NCBI GenBank assembly: GCA_023436205.1
Contig: JAEZKC010000107.1
Location: 13,059 to 77,058 of the forward strand
Length of the DNA stretch: 64,000 bases
Origin: Fibrobacterota bacterium
GTDB lineage: Bacteria; Fibrobacterota; Chitinivibrionia; Chitinivibrionales; Chitinispirillaceae
Direction of reading: 5' to 3'
The position numbers were made by a program, and so were the translations under genes. Under the pieces are notes generated by a model, which saw nothing but the letters and a program-made list of their open reading frames with translations, searched no databases and had not been told where the DNA came from. This document shows, piece by piece, positions 27,035 to 36,244 of this stretch (position 1 is the stretch's first letter; each line of letters starts with the position of its first letter).

Positions 27035-30000
27035 ATGACAAACCGTACAATTTATCTGCTTATCTTCTTGCACGCTGCTTTACTGTTTTCTTCTGGCATG
27101 TGCCCAGTCTGTGCCAAAGGCAATTCATACATAACAGACTTTTGGGAGCAGCAATTTGCAGAGATTGATAAAAACATTAATGAGCACAAATTAGGGAAAA
27201 CCACTTCAGCTCCTCAAGATAACATATTTGATGAAAACGCACTGATTCTCCCCACAGACAAAGACCCCGCTGATGTGATGCTACGCAGAACAAGGCTATT
27301 ATTGGAAGATATAAAATGTAAAAGAAGATCTGGAGAAATGCTCGAACTGGAGCACCGATTGGAGAAGCTGATAAATGAAGGCATGACTCCAAATCTTGCC
27401 AAAACCACCACAACCGATCCACAGCTGAGAAAAGATCTGTTCATACAAGCCAGTGAACTTAGCCGGGAAATTGCACTTGCCAACCCCTTAATGGATTTCG
27501 ACACAATTGTCTTCATTGGCTACCTCCATCCCACATCGGGAGAAAGACATATGGTTGATCAGTTCCTTGGGTGGAACGCCAAAGTTGGTGGTGGTCTTTA
27601 CATGGTGAGAGGATTGAAGTCCGGCACTCCAGTGCTGATCGATGTACTGAAGAACTCACGAGTAGCTAACGGGCGTTTCGCAGGTTCGAACCTTTCCAAT
27701 GGCGCATTTCTATCTCCTGATCTTCATTTTGACGGAAAAAGAATTGTGTTCTCATGGACAAATCAACAGGATCTGTGTTATCACATATTCAGTGTAAATG
27801 TAGACGGAACCGACCTGAGGCAGCTTACCGACGGTAAGACAATCAAGACCAGTGCATTAAACGATGAAAACCAGAACGACTTAGATCCGTGCTGGCTGCC
27901 CAACGGACGAATCGCCTTCATTTCCGATCGGCGGGGAGGATGGGGACGCTGCCATACTATTCCCAAACAAACCTACACTCTTTATTCAATGAAAGATGAT
28001 GGTTCAGATGTTGTGTGCCTGAGTTATCATGAAACAAATGAATGGCACCCCAGTGTGGCCAATGATGGAAAAATCGTGTATACCCGTTGGGATTACGTTG
28101 ATAGAGATGACTGCATAGCTCACCATATATGGACCTGCTATCCTGATGGACGAGATCCCAGAGCTCCTCATGGCAATTACCCTCTTCCTCTGACTACTAT
28201 GACAGGCAGCACCTGGAGAGATGGACGATGGGACAGGCCAAATGGTGAATGGAACATCCGTGCTATTCCGGGATCGGACAAATATACAGCAATCGCAGCG
28301 GCACACCACGGGCACCTTTTTGGAGAACTTATTATCATTGATCCAGCTATCGAAGACGACGGGAAAGTATCACAAGTGCAAAGAGTGACTACTGCTTGGA
28401 ATAATTGGCCTGACTTTGCTGAAGGCCCCTACGGAACGCCGTGGCCACTCAGTGAAGACTATTACATTTGCAATAAAAATAACTCCATTATTCTAAGAGA
28501 CCGTTGGGGCAATGAACAGGTGCTCTATACCCATACTGGTTCACGTCCAGTCGACCCCATCCCTGTCAGACCACGTACTGCCCCCCCTGTGATCGCCACA
28601 GGTACTTGGCAGGGAGAGCGCAGCGGGCAGGAGGATCACAAACGAGCCACGATCAGTGTGATGAACGTCTACGAATCTGACATCCCCCTGCCTCCTGGAG
28701 TAAAAATCAAATCAATGAGAATAGTTCAGGTCTTCCCTAAAGAAACCCCGGTAATCAATAATCCCAGAAATGCTTACGCCTCTGAGGCGCTTATACGAAT
28801 GCCACTGGGCACAGTTCCTGTGGAAGAAGATGGAAGTGTATATTGCGAAGCACCGGTGGGCAAAGCAATCTATTTTCAGCTCCTGGATGAAAAAGGGTTG
28901 GCCGTTCACTCAATGCGCTCGGCAACCTACGCTCATAATGGTGAACAGCTCTCCTGCATAGGATGCCACGAAAACAAGTGGAAAGCTCCTTCGCCTATGC
29001 CTAACAGATTGGCCTTTAAAAGATTGCCATCAAGGCTTAATCCTGATGCCGGGGGTGTGGAGCCAGCTAATTTTCACCGTTTAGTAAAACCGGTATTCGA
29101 CAGCAAATGCGTCTCCTGTCACACCCAAAGGGCCAGTGGTCCGAATATGAGCTACTCCAGCCTTAAGAATCACGCCTTCTATTTCTGCGGAGATGGAAAT
29201 CCCTATATCAATGGCGATATCGTTACCAGAATAAAGGGAGGATCACGAACCATCCCCGGTTCTTTCGGGGCAGCATACTCTTCCCTGTTCAAAACACTGG
29301 ACAGAGGGCATCATGAGGTATCTCTGTCCAAAGATGAATTGAAAAGGATCACGCTATGGCTCGACCTCAATTCCATGGAACTGGGAGCAGAAACCAGGGT
29401 TGATGCACAAAGACGCGGAGAGCTGGTGTGGCCACGTCTCGATGTGGATATTGACAATCCTACAGGTGTGGAGAAAAATCGCCCACTTCCAGGTATAACA
29501 GATGCGAACCTCATTTACAACAACGATTTCAGTACAGAAACAAATGACTGGATACTTAATGTCTGGGCGGGGAGCGCTAGCGGTATAGTAAATAATGGAG
29601 AATACAAGATTACCATCGGTTCAATCGGGACAAATAATTATGATATTCAGCTTGTTCAACCTGGTATTCTCCTCGAAAACGGAAAAACATACCAGGTGAC
29701 ATTCGATGCCTATGCTGCATCCAGCAGATCTCTGGAGGCAAATGTAGAAATGAATGACAGTCCCTGGACAAGCTACCTCAAAGAAACACAGATTTTCGAC
29801 CTCACCACCAATAATAAAACTTATACATTCTATTTTAAAATGGATCATCCTACAGATGTCAATGGTCGGTTGAGTTTTAATGCCGGAAGTTCGACCAATA
29901 CAGTTTTTATTGACAATGTAATCCTCAAATCTGTTAATCCGAGCACACCAAATCAAGCAGACAGAATTTCACCATACAAAGCAGTTAAAATTGAGTGCAG

Positions 30001-30229
30001 GAATTCAATTCTGAAATTAAGAATCAGCGATGCCCTTAATGGGGCGACAACAATAACACTTTATGACCTCAGGGGAAATGTCGTAAAACGTCATGCATTC
30101 AGATTCGGTTCAGGAGAAACGTCTGAGAATAGTCTGGACTTACGAGGTTTCACAAATGGTTACTACATCATCGAATTGAAAAACAGCGGCACAGCCATAC
30201 ACAGGTCAAAACTGCTGCTTTACAGGTAA
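27035..30229 (+). CDS. HzsA-like PD40-propeller dihaem cytochrome fused to CBM4/9 and sorting domain
   Basis: A 1064-residue secreted protein. After the signal peptide, a WD40/PD40-type propeller (about 150-520: GAFLSPDLHFDGKRIVF, DPCWLPNGRIAFISDRRGG, NEWHPSVANDGKIVYTRWDYVDR) and a following domain ending in GTVPVEEDGS match the HzsA-like family, named for the hydrazine synthase alpha subunit but widespread in polymer-degrading bacteria. Two c-type haem sites are visible: CIGCH at 641-645 and CVSCH at 692-696. A CBM4/9-like module (822-965) and a sorting domain (985-1064) follow, the same pair as on neighbouring hydrolases. The fusion suggests a redox protein bound to a polysaccharide. Nothing else suggests anammox; the actual reaction is unknown. 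First gene of a seven-gene operon; GAGGAGA precedes the ATG. Confidence 0.85.
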   Translation: MTNRTIYLLIFLHAALLFSSGMCPVCAKGNSYITDFWEQQFAEIDKNINEHKLGKTTSAPQDNIFDENALILPTDKDPADVMLRRTRLLLEDIKCKRRSGEMLELEHRLEKLINEGMTPNLAKTTTTDPQLRKDLFIQASELSREIALANPLMDFDTIVFIGYLHPTSGERHMVDQFLGWNAKVGGGLYMVRGLKSGTPVLIDVLKNSRVANGRFAGSNLSNGAFLSPDLHFDGKRIVFSWTNQQDLCYHIFSVNVDGTDLRQLTDGKTIKTSALNDENQNDLDPCWLPNGRIAFISDRRGGWGRCHTIPKQTYTLYSMKDDGSDVVCLSYHETNEWHPSVANDGKIVYTRWDYVDRDDCIAHHIWTCYPDGRDPRAPHGNYPLPLTTMTGSTWRDGRWDRPNGEWNIRAIPGSDKYTAIAAAHHGHLFGELIIIDPAIEDDGKVSQVQRVTTAWNNWPDFAEGPYGTPWPLSEDYYICNKNNSIILRDRWGNEQVLYTHTGSRPVDPIPVRPRTAPPVIATGTWQGERSGQEDHKRATISVMNVYESDIPLPPGVKIKSMRIVQVFPKETPVINNPRNAYASEALIRMPLGTVPVEEDGSVYCEAPVGKAIYFQLLDEKGLAVHSMRSATYAHNGEQLSCIGCHENKWKAPSPMPNRLAFKRLPSRLNPDAGGVEPANFHRLVKPVFDSKCVSCHTQRASGPNMSYSSLKNHAFYFCGDGNPYINGDIVTRIKGGSRTIPGSFGAAYSSLFKTLDRGHHEVSLSKDELKRITLWLDLNSMELGAETRVDAQRRGELVWPRLDVDIDNPTGVEKNRPLPGITDANLIYNNDFSTETNDWILNVWAGSASGIVNNGEYKITIGSIGTNNYDIQLVQPGILLENGKTYQVTFDAYAASSRSLEANVEMNDSPWTSYLKETQIFDLTTNNKTYTFYFKMDHPTDVNGRLSFNAGSSTNTVFIDNVILKSVNPSTPNQADRISPYKAVKIECRNSILKLRISDALNGATTITLYDLRGNVVKRHAFRFGSGETSENSLDLRGFTNGYYIIELKNSGTAIHRSKLLLYR

Positions 30230-30280
30230 ATACAACGAGCTGCTTCAATCTATTCGGATTCTTGCAGGAATGAGGAGCCC

Positions 30281-31462
30281 ATGAAAACCATTGAGAATAT
30301 TGCTGAAAACACAAAAGTCAGCTTCTTTAAAACGAATTATGGTGCAAGCGAATATTTCCTGACCATAACGAGTAAAGGTGGTATTTCATTCCAAGACAGT
30401 CTTGATGCTATTGCCAAAAAATACGAACAGGCATTGGACACTTACCAACTCGACAGAACCACAGTCCAGTTCACCCGTGTCTATTTGAGCGATATCTCCA
30501 ATGAACAGCCATTGGTGATTAATTCACACCTTTACAATTTAATCAACAATGGTGCAGTCTCTTTCATTCAGCAGCCCCCACTGGATTCAGGTTTCATTTC
30601 CATCCTTTCCTACCACATCACAGATTCACAAAGCATAATTTCAAGAAAACAGTTTTTTGATCCATGCAACCCACTGCGTCAGAGGTTGTTAATAACCAGT
30701 AAACAGTATTCTCTATTCTGGACAGCTAATTACTGCGCACAACCAGGAGAATGCTCAGAAGCTCAAACTGAAAGGCTTTTTGCTGACTTCTGCTCAGATC
30801 TCCATGAACAAGGATTCACCCTTAAAAACGATGTCATGCGAACTTGGATTTACATAAGAGATATAGATAACAACTATAATGGAATGGTGAATGCTCGTCG
30901 GGAACTATTTCATAAGATCGGACTTGAAGCAAGTAGCCGTTATATCGCAAGCACCGGAATTGAGGGATGTTCCTTTAATCCGGCCACTTTGGTAACCATG
31001 GATGCACTCGCCATCGGCAATCTTAAAGAAGAACAGGTGATCAGAATGACTGCCCCGCAGCATCTCTCAGATACCATACTCTATGGCGTTACTTTCGAGC
31101 GTGGCCTGAAGATAAGATTCGGTGACCGGTCCCATTTTTATATTTCCGGTACAGCAAGCATCGACAGCAATGGCCATATACTCTATCCCGGAGATGTAAA
31201 AAAACAGACTATAAGAACTTTGGAAAACATTCGTGCCCTCCTTGAGCCACACAGTGCAACGATAAAGGATATGAAGTACCTGATTGTTTATCTGCGAAAC
31301 CCTAAACATCTCAACGTGATAAAGGATACTCTGACAAGTCAACTACCTCCTGACATTCCAATGCTATTTGTGCAGGGCCCAGTGTGCAGGCCCGGCTGGC
31401 TTGTGGAAATTGAAGGTGTCGGGGTAGTTTCGGATAATAACGAATTCGAGCCATTCATTTAG
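30281..31462 (+). CDS. Rid (YjgF/YER057c/UK114)-like protein
   Basis: A 393-residue protein with no signal peptide, hence probably cytosolic, although its operon partners are exported. The C-terminal part (about 285-385) has the Rid order of elements: FYISGTASIDSNG, QTIRTLENIRALLE, MKYLIVYLRNPKH and GWLVEIEGVGV. The N-terminal two thirds appear to contain one or two degenerate copies of the same fold (for example VQFTRVYLSDIS near 60-72). Rid proteins hydrolyse reactive imines or relate to chorismatase-like folds; the canonical RidA active-site Arg is not obvious here. It lies 51 bp after the HzsA-like gene. The substrate and its role in a redox operon are unknown. Confidence 0.7.
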   Translation: MKTIENIAENTKVSFFKTNYGASEYFLTITSKGGISFQDSLDAIAKKYEQALDTYQLDRTTVQFTRVYLSDISNEQPLVINSHLYNLINNGAVSFIQQPPLDSGFISILSYHITDSQSIISRKQFFDPCNPLRQRLLITSKQYSLFWTANYCAQPGECSEAQTERLFADFCSDLHEQGFTLKNDVMRTWIYIRDIDNNYNGMVNARRELFHKIGLEASSRYIASTGIEGCSFNPATLVTMDALAIGNLKEEQVIRMTAPQHLSDTILYGVTFERGLKIRFGDRSHFYISGTASIDSNGHILYPGDVKKQTIRTLENIRALLEPHSATIKDMKYLIVYLRNPKHLNVIKDTLTSQLPPDIPMLFVQGPVCRPGWLVEIEGVGVVSDNNEFEPFI

Positions 31463-31515
31463 TAGCTTGAGCAACAAATAAAGCCTCTGAAAAAGTAATT
31501 CAGGTTGTATAACAA

Positions 31516-33318
31516 ATGCAGCAGATCGGATTTACAATGAAAAATAGTGAGATTTTCAGAATGACTGCTATTTTATATGCAGGAATTGCGGTTATGACAC
31601 TTATCTCGATAACCAGTGCTCAAACACTTATCGACTACTTTCTTCCCATGCCTATTGTAAAACCATTACGACAGGATAAGTGGGGCTGCGCATTAACCGG
31701 AAAAAGGGATATATGCAATGGTCTTGAGGATACAACTAACCGGTCATACAGCTATTGGGACGGTCCAATTATCAAGGGACCCGATGGAAAATATCATATG
31801 CTTGCGAGTCGCTGGAATCAATCAGGGGGACATTGGGCCTGGCTCAGTTCGGTGGGGGTTCATGCGGTGAGTGAATCAGTGATGGGACCGTATGTAGACA
31901 AAGGATTAACATGGCCAACAAATCAGGCGGGCAAAGGACACAACCTTACAATATTGCAACTAAAGGAAGGAACATACGCTTCATTGGTAAGTGATACCCG
32001 GCCTGGAGATTTTTTCACGGCACCTTCGCTTGATGGTCCATGGACGTTTGCCGGAAGTATCAGAATAGAGGCAAACGGATTTACAAAACCCTCTCACCTT
32101 GCCAATTTAAGCATGATAATAAGACCGGATGATGGAAGGTATATGATAGTTGATCGGGGAGGTCAGATAATGATCAGCTCCGGAGGCCTCACCGGCCCTT
32201 ATCTGATTCAGGGAAGATCAGTTTATACGACTGTGAATTTGCCAAATCTTGAAGACCCGGTACTCTGGTACAGTGGTGGGTACTATCATATAGTAGTAAA
32301 CTCATGGAGTGAAAAGAAGGCTTTCCACTTAAGATCTAAAAATGGAATTTCAAACTGGACAAATGAGGGACTCGCCTTTGATCCCAGATCAAATTTTCTT
32401 CGCTATACAGATGGCACTGTGAACAAGTGGACAAAAATCGAGCGTCCCGGTGTTTATCTCGAGAACGGTCATATCACACACTGGACTTTTTCTGTAATAG
32501 ATTCGGAGAAAGAGCAGGACCTCGGAAATGACGACCACAATAGCAAGGTCATCATAGTTCCTTTTGACGGAGTTGCATTTGATGGCGCTAATGTTCCTGA
32601 GAATAGAGATACCATTTACAACGGGAATTTCAACCTCAGAACAGCAGGCTGGACACTTAATGTCTGGGCTGGGAGTGCAACAGGAGAGGTTATTAACGGT
32701 GAGTATGCTACTGAGATCTCCAGTTTGGGAAGTCAAAACTATGATATCCAGCTTGTGCAGGCAGGGTTGATTCTTAGGCAAGGGCTCCACTACCAGGTAT
32801 CCTTTGATGCTTATGCATCCTCCAACAGACCATTAGAAGTTAATGTAGAGATGGCCAATTCACCATGGACCAGCTATCTTCAGGAGGTCCAGACATTTAA
32901 CCTTACAACCACAAAAACACCATATTCCTTCACCTTCAAGATGGAAGAACCGACCGATTCAAACGGGCGTTTAGGATTCAACTTCGGAGCATCTACAAAC
33001 ACAGTTCTTTTAGACAACATAGTCCTCAAGCAAGTCGAACCGACTGTATCAATCCCTGTACTGTCCAATAACAGGAAGAAAAAATTCAACTTGAAATACG
33101 AGCAATCAGTCCTGAAAGTCGAGTTCAATGCTTCTCCCTCAGCAAACCCCATTTTAACTGTTTACAACCTGAAGGGATCAGAATTATTCAGCACAAGAAT
33201 TATAAATGATCAAGTATTCACGACTACTCTGCCAGATCTACCGAATGGTGTTTACACTGTTTGTCTTAAATCTCGTGGAGCAACAATTTATAAGGATAAA
33301 TTTCTGAAACAGGACTGA
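31516..33318 (+). CDS. GH43-like five-bladed propeller protein with CBM4/9 and sorting domain
   Basis: A 600-residue secreted protein. A glycosidase-type propeller (about 30-350) has motifs seen in uncharacterised GH43-like proteins: SYWDGPIIKGPDGKYHML, NLEDPVLWYSGGYYHIVVNS, and TKIERPGVYLENGHITHWTF. A CBM4/9-like module (365-510) and a sorting domain (520-600) complete it. Asp37-type family acids cannot be assigned with confidence, so activity is unproven. The start is ambiguous: the ATG at 31516 gives the longest frame; an ATG at 31537 gives a more typical signal peptide. Neither has a strong ribosome-binding site. It sits inside the cytochrome operon, tying redox and glycosidase functions together. 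Confidence 0.75.
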   Translation: MQQIGFTMKNSEIFRMTAILYAGIAVMTLISITSAQTLIDYFLPMPIVKPLRQDKWGCALTGKRDICNGLEDTTNRSYSYWDGPIIKGPDGKYHMLASRWNQSGGHWAWLSSVGVHAVSESVMGPYVDKGLTWPTNQAGKGHNLTILQLKEGTYASLVSDTRPGDFFTAPSLDGPWTFAGSIRIEANGFTKPSHLANLSMIIRPDDGRYMIVDRGGQIMISSGGLTGPYLIQGRSVYTTVNLPNLEDPVLWYSGGYYHIVVNSWSEKKAFHLRSKNGISNWTNEGLAFDPRSNFLRYTDGTVNKWTKIERPGVYLENGHITHWTFSVIDSEKEQDLGNDDHNSKVIIVPFDGVAFDGANVPENRDTIYNGNFNLRTAGWTLNVWAGSATGEVINGEYATEISSLGSQNYDIQLVQAGLILRQGLHYQVSFDAYASSNRPLEVNVEMANSPWTSYLQEVQTFNLTTTKTPYSFTFKMEEPTDSNGRLGFNFGASTNTVLLDNIVLKQVEPTVSIPVLSNNRKKKFNLKYEQSVLKVEFNASPSANPILTVYNLKGSELFSTRIINDQVFTTTLPDLPNGVYTVCLKSRGATIYKDKFLKQD

Positions 33319-33440
33319 AATGATCTGTAAGGTTTTAATTTTTCGGATACCTCAAAACCAATGTGTCAGAAAAAAAGACCACTGGAATTTAGGTATTGTT
33401 TAATCTTTCAAATATCGAAATCAATCACTGCTAGAGGTAA

Positions 33441-36212
33441 ATGGTGTGTAGTCTAAATGTTTTTTCGAAAGCATATCAGAGGTTCAAGCCTACAAAGCGA
33501 AAATATTCCCCGGGAAATTCATTTCTATTCCTCTGCATTCTTCACTTTTTTTGTGTGGCAGAATTTCATCGGCTTGACCTGTACGATGCACAGGGAAACC
33601 ATTTACAATTCGTGACTTTCGAATACGATCAAACAGGAAAATGCATCTCCCGTTCAGTTTTCATGAGCGACAGCACATTTACTCACCGTACTCAGCTCAT
33701 ATATGATCCACAAGGTAAAGTATCCCGGGAAATCTCATTCAATTTCAATGATGACACAGTAATGACCTGTGATCTTTCCTATGGCGACAAGACTACCTTT
33801 AACACCAAAGACCAGTTTAAGCTCCTTACCTTCGGCGCACCGCTCTCCGTTAGCGGCAGCTCTCCTGAATACGAAATACTACAGGGGTCAAACACACTCA
33901 ACAAACTAAGCTACATTCAACAGGATAACATGGTCAGCCGAGTTGACGTAAAAAGCCCTTCCGGCGAACAACTTTTCTTCGGTCAATTCAGATACCCGGA
34001 AACTCCGGTAAAGCACAATCCGAACCGAAAAACAATTCAACCTGCAATATCAGGAACCAGCCATAACAGGGTAGAGTACCAGCTTGAGCTCCAGCGCAAG
34101 TCTTTTGTAAAATGCGAGCTAATCACGCTTTCCGGCAGACATATTAAGAATCTCCTCAACAGGGAACTACCGAAAGGAACCCACAAGGGTTCAGTGCGGC
34201 TTGATCACCCGAATTTCAGAATGGCCGCAGGTATGTACCTGCTCAACCTCACCGTGAACGGTACAAGCGTCGCCCAGAGCAGGTTTCTGCAGCAACGGGG
34301 CTACAACTCTTCCAGAACAAATATCACCACACGATATGCACCAGTAAATCAAAATATCAAGGCAGAAAATATCTCTTTTGACCCGTCCACCTCAGCCGCC
34401 CCCCCGAGCTTCATATTCGAAGCGCTTGCAATCAACAGAGACCTCTCGACTCCAAATAAACCCAAGTATCTTTCACCAAGCGAGTTGAGTGTCTCACCGG
34501 ATAAAAAAACACTCTATGTGGCGGAGCAGACAGGCAAGACTATTTCCCTGGTCAACGTTTTAGAAAACAGAGTAATAAAGAGAATATCTTTACCAAACGA
34601 GCCAACCGGTATCGTTCTCTCCAGAGAAGGGTCAAAAGCATTGGTAACATGCGCATCTGACCGGTGGCCAGCCGGAATTGTTGCTGTAGTCAACCTGGAT
34701 GGAGGAAGTGTCGAAAGCCGAATCCCAGTCGGACACGGTGCCAGATCTCCTGTAATCAGCCCTGATGGTTCAACTCTTTATGTATGTAATTTTTTTGACA
34801 ACGACATATCGGTGATCGACATTGCAGCAGGAAAAGAAACCCGAAGAATCCCTGTTATCAGAGAGCCTTACATTGCCAGATTAACTCCGGATGGCACTGT
34901 TTTAGTTGTTGCGAACTCATTGCCCGACCAGAAAGCCACCGACGACCCGCCAGTATCCTGTCAAGTATCACTCATTAGCACCTCTGACAACACAATCAAC
35001 ACATCACTTCACCTTTTTGATGGAAGCCACTCAACCTTCGGTCTGGCAATATCCCCCGATGGCAAATACGCGTTTATCAGCCATCTGGTGGCAAAATATA
35101 CAATCCCGGCCACCAGGATTGACTTTGGATGGGTACACACCAATAATATTTCTATTGTGGACATTAAGGCTCAAAAAGTGATCAACAGTATTTGTCTTGA
35201 CCGCAGCAGCAGAGGTTTTGGTAATCCATGGGGATTGGTTTGCAGCGAAGAAGGCAAACATCTCTGTGTAGCCCATGCAGGCAGTAATGAGATATCAATC
35301 ATAGATCTCCCCTATTTCATTTCCAAAGCACAGGAGCCAAAGGATCATTCAAGCGATTTCAGCGTGCTCATCAATACAACTGCAAACGTCAGACGCAAGG
35401 AGATCCCTGTTTCTGTCAAGAATCCCAGGGCACTTGCTGTCGTTGATGATATACTTTACACTGCGGGATATTTCTCAGACTCACTGGAATACTTCAATTT
35501 GGACCTGACATCCACATCAAGTCCACTGGGAAAGATAGCGCTTGGTCCTCATCAGCCTATGACTACCGAAAGGATAGGTGAATCGTACTTCTACGATGCT
35601 AAAATTTGCCTGCAGAACTGGCAATCATGCCACTCCTGCCATCCGTTTACCCGACCAGATGCCTTGAACTGGGTGCTTGGAGGTGGCAACAATACTCCAA
35701 AAAATGCAAAAAGTATGCTCTATTCCTGGTGGACCCCACCTACTCAATGGAGCGGAAGGGTGAGGACCCATGCACAGGAGTCGATACGTGCAGGGATACA
35801 GGTCGAACTGTTCCGTCATCCGGAAGAGTGGATTGCTGTTCCACTTGATACTTTCTTCATGAATATGCGCGCTGTGCCCAGCCCCAACTTAGTCAAAGGG
35901 CGCCTGAGCGAGGCAGCCCAGAGAGGGAAAAATCTTTATTATCAAGGGAAAATCGATTGCAGATACTGTCACGGGGGGCCGCTCTTCACAGATAATCTCT
36001 GGCATAACGCTGGAGTAATCGACCCTTACGATGTCAATAATCAGTGGGTCACTCCGAATCTGATCGAGGCCTGGAGGACAGCTCCCTATGGACATATTGG
36101 ATCATACGAAAAGATAGAAGACATTATGAAATTACCTAACCACAGCAATGCAGGTGAAGTACTCTCATCGGATGAATTCAACGATTTAGTGCAATATATC
36201 CTTTCGCTTTAA
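33441..36212 (+). CDS. YVTN-propeller / MauG-like dihaem cytochrome with internal sorting-like domain
   Basis: A 923-residue secreted protein. After a hydrophobic export segment (about 28-42), the region to 200 is unassigned. About 205-287 resembles a sorting/FlgD-like beta-domain (ELITLSGRHIKNLLNRELPKG ... GMYLLNLTVNG) in an internal position. A YVTN-type beta-propeller follows (about 345-630, ISPDGSTLYVCNFFDNDISVID). The C-terminal third is a dihaem cytochrome c peroxidase/MauG-like domain with CHSCH at 730-734 and CRYCH at 840-844, plus TPNLIEAWRTAPYGHIGS, typical of that fold. It may oxidise or reduce a partner at the cell surface; the partner is unknown. Fourth gene of the redox operon. 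Confidence 0.8.
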   Translation: MVCSLNVFSKAYQRFKPTKRKYSPGNSFLFLCILHFFCVAEFHRLDLYDAQGNHLQFVTFEYDQTGKCISRSVFMSDSTFTHRTQLIYDPQGKVSREISFNFNDDTVMTCDLSYGDKTTFNTKDQFKLLTFGAPLSVSGSSPEYEILQGSNTLNKLSYIQQDNMVSRVDVKSPSGEQLFFGQFRYPETPVKHNPNRKTIQPAISGTSHNRVEYQLELQRKSFVKCELITLSGRHIKNLLNRELPKGTHKGSVRLDHPNFRMAAGMYLLNLTVNGTSVAQSRFLQQRGYNSSRTNITTRYAPVNQNIKAENISFDPSTSAAPPSFIFEALAINRDLSTPNKPKYLSPSELSVSPDKKTLYVAEQTGKTISLVNVLENRVIKRISLPNEPTGIVLSREGSKALVTCASDRWPAGIVAVVNLDGGSVESRIPVGHGARSPVISPDGSTLYVCNFFDNDISVIDIAAGKETRRIPVIREPYIARLTPDGTVLVVANSLPDQKATDDPPVSCQVSLISTSDNTINTSLHLFDGSHSTFGLAISPDGKYAFISHLVAKYTIPATRIDFGWVHTNNISIVDIKAQKVINSICLDRSSRGFGNPWGLVCSEEGKHLCVAHAGSNEISIIDLPYFISKAQEPKDHSSDFSVLINTTANVRRKEIPVSVKNPRALAVVDDILYTAGYFSDSLEYFNLDLTSTSSPLGKIALGPHQPMTTERIGESYFYDAKICLQNWQSCHSCHPFTRPDALNWVLGGGNNTPKNAKSMLYSWWTPPTQWSGRVRTHAQESIRAGIQVELFRHPEEWIAVPLDTFFMNMRAVPSPNLVKGRLSEAAQRGKNLYYQGKIDCRYCHGGPLFTDNLWHNAGVIDPYDVNNQWVTPNLIEAWRTAPYGHIGSYEKIEDIMKLPNHSNAGEVLSSDEFNDLVQYILSL

Positions 36213-36244
36213 TAACCTATAAAAGTTTTATCAAAGGTAACATC

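Noticed and set aside
27035..30229. HzsA similarity as evidence of an anammox organism
   Set aside because: HzsA-like propeller cytochromes are widespread; no other hydrazine synthase subunit or anammox gene is present, and the neighbours are plant-polymer hydrolases.
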